From Krasilnikoviella flava (GTDB lineage: Bacteria; Actinomycetota; Actinomycetes; Actinomycetales; Cellulomonadaceae): a stretch of DNA of 64,000 nt. The position numbers and the translations under genes were made by a program. The stretch spans positions 1 through 64,000 of the forward strand of contig NZ_FUZQ01000005.1 in NCBI RefSeq assembly GCF_900167525.1, read 5' to 3'. Shown here one piece after another: positions 47,284 through 54,603 of this stretch. Under the pieces are notes generated by a model. That model was not told the DNA's origin. It saw nothing but the letters and a program-made list of their open reading frames with translations, and ran no database searches. Within the stretch, counting starts at the first letter, position 1; each line of letters begins with the position of its first letter.

Positions 47284-48708
47284 ATGCGCAGAGCGAAGAT
47301 CGTGTGCACCATCGGACCCGCGACCGCGTCCCCGACCAAGCTCCGTGAGCTGGTCGACGCGGGCATGGACGTGGCCCGGATCAACCGGAGCCACGGGGAG
47401 CAGGCGGAGCACGAGGCCGTCTACCACGGTGTACGAGCGGCGGCGAAGGACTCCGGTCGCAACGTCGCGGTCCTCGTCGACCTCCAGGGGCCGAAGATCC
47501 GGCTCGGCCGGTTCGCCGGTGACCAGAAGCACTTCCTGAACGAGGGTGACACGTTCACCATCACGACGGAGGACGTGGAGGGCACCAAGGAGCTGGTCTC
47601 GACCACCCACAAGGGCCTGCCGCACGACGCACGCGTCGGCGACCCGATCCTCATCGACGACGGCAAGGTCCGCGTGCGGGTCACCGCCGTCGAGGGCCCG
47701 CGCGTCGTGACGACCGTCGAGGTGCCCGGCCCGGTCTCGAACAACAAGGGCCTGAACCTTCCCGGCGTCGCGGTCTCCGTGCCGGCGCTGTCGGAGAAGG
47801 ACACCGACGACCTGCGCTGGGCCCTGCGCCTGGGCGCGGACATCATCGCGCTGTCGTTCGTGCGGTCGGCCAAGGACTACGACGACGTCGCGCAGATCAT
47901 GGCGGAGGAGGGGCGCACCGTCCCGGTCGTCGCGAAGATCGAGAAGCCGCAGGCGGTGGAGAACCTCGAGGAGGTCGTCGCCGCGTTCGACGCCTTCATG
48001 GTGGCCCGCGGCGACCTCGCCGTGGAGATGCCGCTCGAGCAGGTGCCGCTGGTGCAGAAGCGCATCGTGGAGCTGGCCCGCCGCAACGCGAAGCCGGTCA
48101 TCGTCGCCACGCAGGTGCTGGAGTCGATGACCACCAGCCCGACGCCGACGCGCGCCGAGGCCTCCGACTGCGCCAACGCCGTCCTGGACGGTGCCGACGC
48201 GGTGATGCTCTCCGGCGAGACGAGCGTCGGCGACTACCCGATCATCACGGTCCAGACGATGGCCCGCATCATCGAGGCGACGGAGGAGGCGGGGCGCGAG
48301 CGCATCGCGCCGCTCGGCTCCACGCCGCACACCCGCGGCGGCATCATCACCCGCGCGGCGGCCGAGATCGGCGACTCGCTCGGCGTGAAGTACCTCGTGA
48401 CGTTCACCCAGTCGGGCGACTCCGCCAAGCGCATGTCGCGCCTGCGCTCGGGGATCCCGCTGCTCGCCTTCACCCCCGAGGAGAGCGTGCGCAACGTCCT
48501 CGCGCTGACGTGGGGCACCACCACCTACCAGGTGCCGAAGGTCGACAGCGTCGACGCCATGGTCGGCCAGGTCGACTCCACGCTGCGCGCGAACGGTCTC
48601 GCCGAGCCCGGCGACCGCGTCGTGATCGTCTCGGGCGCCCCCGTGGGCGTTCCCGGCACCACGAACTCGATCCTCGTGCACCAGGTGGGCAGCCACTCGG
48701 ACGTCTGA
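47284..48708 (+). CDS. pyk: Pyruvate kinase
   Basis: This 474-residue glycolytic enzyme makes pyruvate and ATP from phosphoenolpyruvate and ADP. MRRAKIVCTIGPATAS at the N-terminus, DLQGPKIRLG, LSEKDTDDLRWALRLGADIIALSFVRSA, VVAKIEKPQAVENLEE (active-site Lys) and MVARGDLAVEMPLEQVPLVQK are diagnostic. The C-terminal allosteric domain ends at VVIVSGAPVGVPGTTNSILVHQVG. GGCTGGAG precedes the ATG. A 25-bp terminator hairpin lies 30 nt past the stop. Confidence 0.96.
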   Translation: MRRAKIVCTIGPATASPTKLRELVDAGMDVARINRSHGEQAEHEAVYHGVRAAAKDSGRNVAVLVDLQGPKIRLGRFAGDQKHFLNEGDTFTITTEDVEGTKELVSTTHKGLPHDARVGDPILIDDGKVRVRVTAVEGPRVVTTVEVPGPVSNNKGLNLPGVAVSVPALSEKDTDDLRWALRLGADIIALSFVRSAKDYDDVAQIMAEEGRTVPVVAKIEKPQAVENLEEVVAAFDAFMVARGDLAVEMPLEQVPLVQKRIVELARRNAKPVIVATQVLESMTTSPTPTRAEASDCANAVLDGADAVMLSGETSVGDYPIITVQTMARIIEATEEAGRERIAPLGSTPHTRGGIITRAAAEIGDSLGVKYLVTFTQSGDSAKRMSRLRSGIPLLAFTPEESVRNVLALTWGTTTYQVPKVDSVDAMVGQVDSTLRANGLAEPGDRVVIVSGAPVGVPGTTNSILVHQVGSHSDV

Positions 48709-48738
48709 CCGGGCCGCGCGGCGGACGCCCGCACCACC

Positions 48739-48793
48739 CACGACGCCGGGGGCGTCCCGCAGGCCGGACCTGCGGGACGCCCCCGGCGTCGTG
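48739..48793. terminator. Very strong bidirectional terminator between pyk and the serine hydrolase
   Basis: A perfect 25-bp stem (48739-48763 with 48769-48793) with a 5-nt CCGGA loop separates two convergent genes. There is no U-tract. Confidence 0.85.
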
Positions 48794-48833
48794 GTCCCGG
48801 CCCGGGGCTTCCGGGCCGGGCGCGCGGGGCCGG

Positions 48834-50585
48834 TCAGCGCTCGACGAGCCGCCACCCGTCGGCCGCGAACGCGTCCGGCGTCGCCTCGCCGTCGAGCAGG
48901 AGACCGCCCTGTCCGCGAACGACGACGCCGTCGACCAGCACGCCGCGGCCCAGGTAGCCCGGGTCGGTCACGACGCGCCACCGCACGAGCAGCTCGCCCG
49001 GAGGCAGGTCGGCCCTTGCCTGCGCCCACCGGCGGTTGCCGGACCCGGACGCGACGCCGTCCCACTCCACCGCGGGCCCGCGGTCGCGCACCTCGAACGG
49101 CAGCGGCGCCCAGGTGGCCCCGCCGTCGGCGGAGGTCTCCAGGTGCAGCAGGTCCGTCTCCTCGGTGTCGAGGTAGAGGTCGAACGCGAGCCGTCCGCCG
49201 GCGGCGGGCACGTCGAGCGCCGTGGTCAGCGTGGACGTGGTGGCGTTCGCGTCGCCCGAGAACCAGGCGTCCGTGCCCCGCCGGGCCTCGACCCCCTGGG
49301 CGTAGGCCAGGCCGTGCGCCCACTCGCGGCGCGCGACGTTGATGCTGCCGGAGTTCCGCGAGGGGTGCACACGGTTCGTCAGCAGGATCGCGAACGAGTG
49401 CGACTCGAAGTCGATCACGAGGGACGTCCCCGTGTACCCGGTGTGGCCCGCGGTCCGCGGGCCGGACATGGCGTCCATGTACCACCGCTGGTCGAGTTCG
49501 AACCCCAGGCCGTGGCTGTCGCCCGGGAACGCGGTGGTGAAGTCGGTGACCATGAGCCGCACCGAGGCGGGGGACAGGATGCGCGCCGTCCCGTAGCGGC
49601 CGCCGTTGAGCAGTGCCTGGGAGAGCACGGCCAGGTCGCCGGCGGTCGAGAAGACCCCCGCGTGCCCGGCCACCCCGCCGAGGGACCACGCGTTCTCGTC
49701 GTGCACCTCGCCGCGGACCACGCCCCGGGGCGGGCTGGCCTGGTACTCGGTCGCGGCGGTGCGGTCCACGGCGGTGGGGTTGAAGCCGGTGTCGCCCATG
49801 CCGAGCGGCCCGGTGACCCGGTCCGCCACGACCTGGTCGAGCGGAGCCCCGCGCAGCCGCTCGACCAGCACGCCGAGGCTGATGAGGTTGAGGTCGCTGT
49901 AGAGGTACCGCGTCCCGGGCGGCGCGTCGAGGGGCTGCGCCATCACCGCGGCGATACGGGACTCGGGGTCGGGATAGCGGCTCCACAGCGGCAGCCACGC
50001 CACGAACCCGGACGTGTGGGTGAGCAGCTGCCGGACGGTCACCTGCTCCTTGCCCCCGGCGGCGAACTCGGGCAGATAGGTGGCGACGGGCTGGTCCAGC
50101 CCGACGCGGCCCTCCTCGACGAGCTGCACCACGGCGATCGACGTGAAGAGCTTCGTCACCGACGCGAGGTCGAAGATCGTGTCCTCGCGCATCGGGACGC
50201 GCTGGTCCTCCGGCAGCGCAACGCCGGCGTCCCCGTACGCCACGGCCCAGCCGCTGGCATCGGTGGCCACGACCTTCCCCCGGTACCCCAGGAGGCCGAC
50301 GGCCCCGGGGTACATCGGGTAGGCGGCGCCCGGCACCGGCGTCTCGTGGGATCGCACCTGCGCCACCGCGGCCTCGATCGGTCCCGGGTCCAGGCCGAGG
50401 TCCGAGGGTTCGGCGAGGCCGAGCGTGGTCGACGGAGGCATGAACCGCACGGCGGGCCCTCCTTCCGCCGTGGCCGACGTCGCGTGCACGAGCGGGACGG
50501 CGACGAGCCCCGCCGCCAGTACGGCCGCCAGCCCCGCCGTCAGCAGGCCGCGCCCGCGCGGCGTGGGCCGCACCCGGGCGTTCAT
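48834..50585 (-). CDS. Secreted serine hydrolase (beta-lactamase/AmiE-type fold) with C-terminal beta domain
   Basis: This 583-residue protein starts with a signal peptide (about 1-41, TAGLAAVLAAGLVAVPLVHATSATA). The PF00144-type domain (about 65-430) has SVTK (142-145) as nucleophile motif, YSD (229-231) and GHTGYTG as third motif. The remaining 150 residues form a beta-rich domain of unknown role. It overlaps namZ by 4 nt (ATGA). In Bacillus subtilis namZ is grouped with nagZ and amiE, an amidase of this fold, in muropeptide recycling, so a peptidoglycan substrate is likely. It is probably not an antibiotic-resistance beta-lactamase. Confidence 0.85.
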   Translation of the reverse strand: MNARVRPTPRGRGLLTAGLAAVLAAGLVAVPLVHATSATAEGGPAVRFMPPSTTLGLAEPSDLGLDPGPIEAAVAQVRSHETPVPGAAYPMYPGAVGLLGYRGKVVATDASGWAVAYGDAGVALPEDQRVPMREDTIFDLASVTKLFTSIAVVQLVEEGRVGLDQPVATYLPEFAAGGKEQVTVRQLLTHTSGFVAWLPLWSRYPDPESRIAAVMAQPLDAPPGTRYLYSDLNLISLGVLVERLRGAPLDQVVADRVTGPLGMGDTGFNPTAVDRTAATEYQASPPRGVVRGEVHDENAWSLGGVAGHAGVFSTAGDLAVLSQALLNGGRYGTARILSPASVRLMVTDFTTAFPGDSHGLGFELDQRWYMDAMSGPRTAGHTGYTGTSLVIDFESHSFAILLTNRVHPSRNSGSINVARREWAHGLAYAQGVEARRGTDAWFSGDANATTSTLTTALDVPAAGGRLAFDLYLDTEETDLLHLETSADGGATWAPLPFEVRDRGPAVEWDGVASGSGNRRWAQARADLPPGELLVRWRVVTDPGYLGRGVLVDGVVVRGQGGLLLDGEATPDAFAADGWRLVER

Positions 50586-51946
50586 GCCCGCGGCCCGCGG
50601 TAGATCAGGTACTGCTGTCGGCGCCGGTCGAAGGCGGCCAGCTCGTCCTGCCAGGCCGCGACGACGTCGTCGGTACCGGCCCCGGCGTCGATCTGCTGCC
50701 GCAGGCGGGGCGACCCCGTGAGCTTGTCGATCCAGAACGGTCGCTGCGGGTCCCACGCGTCCTGGCGCCAGGCGAACTCGGGGTACAACGACGCGGCCGT
50801 CACCAGCATGGCCACCCCCGTGCGCACCGGGTCGAAGCGGGCCGGGTCGTCGACGGTGACCTGCACGCCGGCGCACGCCGTGCCGGCGTGCTTGGAGAAG
50901 GTCGGGTTGAAGTAGGCCTCCCGGAAGATGACGCCGGGCAGTCCGGCGTCGCCCAGGGCCGCGGCCCAGCGGTGGTCGACGTAGGGCGCGCCGATCAGCT
51001 CGAACGGGCGCGTGGTGCCGCGCCCCTCGGACAGGTTGGTCCCCTCGAACATGCACGTCCCTGGGTAGGCCAGCGCAGTGTCGGGGGTCGGCATGTTGGG
51101 GCTGGGCATGACGAAGTCGAGGCCGGTCGCGCCGAACACCACGTCGCGCCGCCAGCCGCCGACCTCGACGACGTCGAGGCGGGACAGCCGGTCGCCGGCG
51201 ACGTCCGGGAGGAACTCGCCGTCGAAGAAACGGGCGAGCTCGCCCACCGTCATGCCGTGGGCCTGCACGATCTCCTTGGCGCCGACGCCCGAGGTGTACC
51301 CGCTGGTCATCATCGGCCCGCGGGCCGTCCCGCCGACGGGGTTGGGCCGGTCGAGGACCACGAAGCGCGCCCCGGTCGCCACGGCCGCCTGCATCGCCGT
51401 CCACATCGTCCAGATGTAGGTGTAGAAGCGGGCGCCGACGTCCTGGATGTCGAAGACGACGGTCTCCACCTCCGCGGCGCGGAACAGCTCGGTCGTCTTG
51501 GCGACGCCTGCGCCGTAGGCGTCGTAGACGGTCAGGCCGGTGCGCTCGTCGACGAAGGTGCCCTCCGATCCGCCGGCCTGGGCCGTCCCACGGAAGCCGT
51601 GCTCGGGCCCGAAGACGGCGACGAGGTCGACAGCGCCGGACTCGTGCATCTCGTCGACGACGTTGCGCAGGTTGCGCAGCACGCCGGTGGGGTTGGTGAT
51701 GACGCCGACCCGGTCGCCGCGGAGCTCGGCCCACCCGGCGGCGTGCGCCCGGTCGGCGCCGGGGACGACGGGACGGGCGGGGTAGTCGGCGGCGGTCGGG
51801 ACGCCGCCGCGGGGGAGCGCCTGGGCGCCCAGCGCGGCGAGGGGGACGCTTGCCGCGCCCAGGGCGGCGCCGGTGAGCAGCTGGCGCCGGTCGAGCCGGG
51901 GTCCCCGGGTGGCCGCGGCGCGGGCCTCGGGGTGGTCGTTGCGCAT
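50582..51946 (-). CDS. namZ: Exo-beta-N-acetylmuramidase NamZ family (DUF1343)
   Basis: This 454-residue protein has a Tat-type signal (DRRQLLTGAALGAASVPLAALGAQA, Arg20-Arg21, cleavage near 43), followed by the DUF1343 fold: RVGVITNPTGV, VAVFGPEHGFRGTAQAG, TVVFDIQDVGARFYTYIWTM, VVLDRPNPVGG, MPSPNMPTPDTALAYPGTCMFEGTNLSEGRGTTRPFELIGAP. NamZ enzymes release MurNAc from the non-reducing end of peptidoglycan fragments. The C-terminal domain (about 330-454) is complete. AAGGACC lies upstream of the ATG. The downstream serine hydrolase is translationally coupled. Confidence 0.88.
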   Translation of the reverse strand: MRNDHPEARAAATRGPRLDRRQLLTGAALGAASVPLAALGAQALPRGGVPTAADYPARPVVPGADRAHAAGWAELRGDRVGVITNPTGVLRNLRNVVDEMHESGAVDLVAVFGPEHGFRGTAQAGGSEGTFVDERTGLTVYDAYGAGVAKTTELFRAAEVETVVFDIQDVGARFYTYIWTMWTAMQAAVATGARFVVLDRPNPVGGTARGPMMTSGYTSGVGAKEIVQAHGMTVGELARFFDGEFLPDVAGDRLSRLDVVEVGGWRRDVVFGATGLDFVMPSPNMPTPDTALAYPGTCMFEGTNLSEGRGTTRPFELIGAPYVDHRWAAALGDAGLPGVIFREAYFNPTFSKHAGTACAGVQVTVDDPARFDPVRTGVAMLVTAASLYPEFAWRQDAWDPQRPFWIDKLTGSPRLRQQIDAGAGTDDVVAAWQDELAAFDRRRQQYLIYRGPRA

Positions 51947-52224
51947 CGTCAGGGTCCTTCCTGCCTCGGTGCGGGTGGCAGGACGGCGGGCCGACCTCGT
52001 CGTCGGCGACAGACCGTCCTGCGGGGGTGCGCCGGCGTCGTCGCCGTCGCGATGGGGCCGCGGGGTCCTCGCCTCGTCGCGGGAACCGAGCGGCGCCGGA
52101 CACGTCGCGGTTTCGTCAATGGTTGCCCTGATGGGCCGTGCTCCTGAAAGTTACCGACACCCGTGGTCGGCGGCAAGGGAGGTGGCGAAAGCGGGGCGGC
52201 GGGAAAGGCCGCGAGGACGAGAGG
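51947..52224. other. Intergenic region upstream of namZ
   Basis: No gene is seen between namZ and the tRNA. It holds one good minus-strand promoter candidate (52148-52176) and would give namZ a leader of nearly 200 nt. No riboswitch is recognised. Confidence 0.5.
52148..52176 (-). promoter_or_regulatory. Candidate promoter of the namZ operon
   Basis: On the minus strand TTGCCG (-35, 52171-52176), a 17-bp spacer and TAACTT (-10, 52148-52153) are present. The spacer starts CCGAC and ends GTCGG, a short inverted repeat that might bind a regulator. Confidence 0.5.
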
Positions 52225-52298
52225 TGCCCCGGGTGGGATTCGAACCCACACTGGATCGGGTTTGAGCCGATTGCCTCTGCCGGTTGGGCTACCGGGGC
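52225..52298 (-). tRNA. tRNA-Leu(CAA)-like gene with short variable loop
   Basis: The 74-nt sequence folds into a full cloverleaf: acceptor GCCCCGG/CCGGGGC, a 3-bp D stem GCC/GGC with loop AACCGGCAG, anticodon stem ATCGG/CCGAT, loop CTCAAAC (U33, anticodon CAA, A37), variable region CCAGT, T arm GTGGG-TTCGAAT-CCCAC and discriminator A73. CAA reads the leucine codon UUG. The D arm resembles leucine tRNAs, but the usual long class II variable arm is absent (5 nt), so the charged amino acid needs checking. 3' CCA is not encoded (ACCT). Confidence 0.85.
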
Positions 52299-52448
52299 GC
52301 GGGGCCCATCGAACCACACGGGTGGGGAGGGCACCGAACCGTCTCGAGCGGGCCGGGGACGTCGGGCCGGGCGCTCGCCGACGCGGTCGGCAGGGGTGCG
52401 TCGCACGCGTCACACCGGGCACGGGACGCGGCGCCCCGTCACGGCCAC

Positions 52449-52460
52449 TAGGATGGACGG
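52449..52460 (+). promoter_or_regulatory. Putative leaderless promoter (-10) of pdtaR
   Basis: TAGGAT (52449-52454) then exactly 6 nt then GTG 52461; no ribosome binding site. Confidence 0.55.
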
Positions 52461-53141
52461 GTGACCGACGAGAAGCCCCACGACGCGAAGCCCGAGGCGA
52501 CGGTGCCGCTCGACCTGCCGCCCCTGATCGACCAGGAGCCCGAAGCCCCGAAGACGCCGGAGCGACCCGCGCGTCGCGCGGTCGTCGTCGAGGACGAGGC
52601 GCTCATCCGGATGGACGTCGTCGAGACGCTCCGCGAGGCGGGCTTCGACGTCGTCGGCGAGGCCGGCGACGGCGAGACCGCGGTGCGGCTCGCGACCGAG
52701 CTCAAGCCCGACGTCGTCGTGATGGACGTCAAGATGCCCGAGCTGGACGGCATCTCGGCGGCCGAGCGGATCGGCAAGGCGCACGCCGCGCCCGTGGTCC
52801 TGCTCACCGCGTTCTCGCAGACCGAGCTCGTCGAGCGGGCGCGGGACGCCGGCGCGATGGCGTACGTCGTCAAGCCGTTCACCCCGGCGGACCTGCTGCC
52901 CGCGGTCGAGATCGCGATCTCCCGCTATCAGCAGATCGGGGCGCTCGAGGCCGAGGTCGCCGACCTCGCCGAGCGGTTCGAGACGCGCAAGCGCGTGGAC
53001 CGTGCGAAGGGCCTGCTCATGACCAAGATGGGCCTGAGCGAGCCGGAGTCCTTCCGCTGGATCCAGAAGACGTCGATGGACCGCCGTCTCACGATGCGCG
53101 AGGTCGCGGACGCCGTGATCGAGCAGGTCGGCGGGGCCTGA
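52461..53141 (+). CDS. pdtaR: ANTAR-domain response regulator (PdtaR-like)
   Basis: This 226-residue regulator has a disordered acidic/Pro-rich N-terminus (1-37), a receiver domain (about 38-155) with VVVEDEALIRMD (acidic pocket), phospho-acceptor Asp89 in VVMDVKMPELDG and VVKPF (Lys), and a C-terminal ANTAR domain (about 160-222, ETRKRVDRAKGLLMTKMGLSEPESFRWIQKTSMDRRLTMREVADAVI). ANTAR proteins bind paired-hexaloop RNAs and act as antiterminators. PdtaR is phosphorylated by the kinase PdtaS in mycobacteria, where it also lies between pyk and polA. No kinase gene is in this window. Confidence 0.93.
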   Translation: MTDEKPHDAKPEATVPLDLPPLIDQEPEAPKTPERPARRAVVVEDEALIRMDVVETLREAGFDVVGEAGDGETAVRLATELKPDVVVMDVKMPELDGISAAERIGKAHAAPVVLLTAFSQTELVERARDAGAMAYVVKPFTPADLLPAVEIAISRYQQIGALEAEVADLAERFETRKRVDRAKGLLMTKMGLSEPESFRWIQKTSMDRRLTMREVADAVIEQVGGA

Positions 53142-53374
53142 CCCGCAGCACCGGTGGCCCGGTCGCAGGAGAAGTCCTGCGACCGGGCCACCGCCCATTG
53201 TGCGGGCGCCTGCGGGTCGCTATCGTCGCCTGGGTGCCGTAACCAATCTGTGATATTCATGCTTCAACGATCGTGAGTCCGGGGCTGTCCCGGACGGGGT
53301 CCTGCGAGGCCGGGTGGGGAGAGCTCCTGCCGCGGACCGGGGCCGGGAGACGGTCTTTCGTCGAGGAGGTGCCG

Positions 53375-54136
53375 ATGCGTGCAGCGGTCGAGGTCCGGCC
53401 GGCCGAGCAGGCCGACATGGTCGACGTCGCGCACCTGGCCGAGCGCGCGGTCGAGGAGTCGCCGACCGCCGTGCAGGGGACGCGTGCGGACGCCTCGCGC
53501 CTCCTGGAGCACCTGAGCGTCCTGGTGGGCGCGGGCGGGCAGGTCCTCGTCGCGACCCACGAGGGCGAGATCTGCGGCTTCGCGGTGCTGCGTGTCATCG
53601 ATCCGATGCTGTTCGCCACCACGACGAGCCTGTACGTCGACGCGGTCTTCGTCTCGCCGTCCGCCCGACGCCGCGGCGTCGGGCACGCCCTGGTGGCCGC
53701 GGCTGCTGCCGTGGCCGGGCAGCGGGGAGCGGAGAACGTGTACTGCGCGCCGGCCCCCGGGGCGCGCGGCATGCACCGGTTCCTCGCCCGGCTCGGCTTC
53801 GCCCCGACGTCGGGTCACCGCGTGGTGGCCACGGCGACGCTGCAGCGCCGGTTGGCGCAGGAGAACCCTCGCGCGTCGCGCGTCGTCGCGCGGGCGGGCC
53901 GCCGGGAGGCGACCCGCGCCGCGATCGAGGACCTGGTCGCCCGGCGCCGCCGGGCCCGCGCCGCGGGCCTGCCCACCGGCCCGGTCGACCTGCGCGCCTT
54001 CCAGGCCGAGCGTGACGCCGCCCTGCGCGTGGCCGCCGAGCGTGCAGCGGACCGGCCCGAGGTCGACGCGGACGGCGTCACGGCGCTGGGCGTCGTGCCA
54101 CAGCGCGGCGCGGCCAGCGAGTCCGTCCCGTCCTGA
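53375..54136 (+). CDS. GNAT family N-acetyltransferase
   Basis: This 253-residue protein has a GNAT fold in its first 155 residues: VRPAEQADMVDVAHLAERAV, GEICGFAVLRV, LYVDAVFVSPSARRRGVGHALVAAA (acetyl-CoA loop RRRGVG) and GARGMHRFLARLGFAP. The last 100 residues are Arg/Ala-rich helices ([35 protein letters not shown]) with no known domain, perhaps nucleic-acid or protein contact. The ATG at 53375 follows GAGGAGGT; the 34 in-frame codons upstream from 53273 look non-coding. It lies between pdtaR and the thioesterase. Substrate unknown. Confidence 0.83.
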   Translation: MRAAVEVRPAEQADMVDVAHLAERAVEESPTAVQGTRADASRLLEHLSVLVGAGGQVLVATHEGEICGFAVLRVIDPMLFATTTSLYVDAVFVSPSARRRGVGHALVAAAAAVAGQRGAENVYCAPAPGARGMHRFLARLGFAPTSGHRVVATATLQRRLAQENPRASRVVARAGRREATRAAIEDLVARRRRARAAGLPTGPVDLRAFQAERDAALRVAAERAADRPEVDADGVTALGVVPQRGAASESVPS

Positions 54137-54149
54137 CCCGGGTCGCCGG

Positions 54150-54584
54150 TCAGGGCGCGTCGAGGATCATGCACGTCAGCCGCGCCGTGCAGACGCGGCG
54201 CCCGTCGTCGTCGGTGACGACGATCTCGTAGGCGGCCGTCGACCGGCCCAGGTGCAGGGCGTCGGCCACCCCGTGCACCGTCCCCGACCGCACCCCGCGG
54301 TGGTGCGTCGCGTTGAGCTCCAGGCCCACCGCCGCCCGGCCCGGCCCGGCGTGCTGCTGTGCGGCGACGGACGCGAGGGTCTCCGCGAGGGACGCCGTCG
54401 CCCCGCCGTGCAGCAGGCCGGCCGGCTGCGTGTTGCCGGCCACCGGCATCGTGCCCGCGGTGCGCTCGGCGCCCACCTCGGTGAGCTCGATGCCGAGCCG
54501 CTCGATGAGCGTGCCGCGCGATGCGGCGACCCACTGCTCCAGGGTGCGGGGGAACTGCGGCACGTCGGCCGTGGTGTCGGACAT
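54150..54584 (-). CDS. Hotdog-fold thioesterase (PaaI/YdiI-like)
   Basis: This 144-residue protein has the PaaI-type hotdog: LGIELTEVGAERTAGTMPVAGNTQPAGLLHGGATASLAETLAS (catalytic loop with HGG), AVGLELNATHHRGVRSGTVHGVADALHLGRSTAAYEIVVTDDDGRRVCTARLT. Members hydrolyse acyl- or aroyl-CoA; in actinobacteria the 1,4-dihydroxy-2-naphthoyl-CoA thioesterase of menaquinone synthesis is close. The ATG at 54584 gives MSDTTADV. It is divergent from polA with only 19 nt between start codons. Confidence 0.87.
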   Translation of the reverse strand: MSDTTADVPQFPRTLEQWVAASRGTLIERLGIELTEVGAERTAGTMPVAGNTQPAGLLHGGATASLAETLASVAAQQHAGPGRAAVGLELNATHHRGVRSGTVHGVADALHLGRSTAAYEIVVTDDDGRRVCTARLTCMILDAP

Positions 54585-54590
54585 GGGCGA

Positions 54591-54603
54591 TAGGTTGGCA
54601 CCC
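54591..54603 (+). promoter_or_regulatory. Putative leaderless promoter (-10) of polA
   Basis: TAGGTT (54591-54596) then 7 nt then GTG 54604. It sits in the 19-nt gap between the divergent thioesterase and polA starts. Confidence 0.5.

Noticed and set aside
48834-50585. Antibiotic-resistance beta-lactamase
   Set aside because: The fold is shared, but coupling with namZ, the large C-terminal domain and lack of class-specific motifs point to a cell-wall hydrolase.
52163-53242. Open frames reading across the tRNA (for example a product containing GGIRTHTGSGLSRLPLPVGLPG)
   Set aside because: They translate the antisense of the tRNA and the pdtaR gene in a wrong frame; this is a known kind of spurious annotation.
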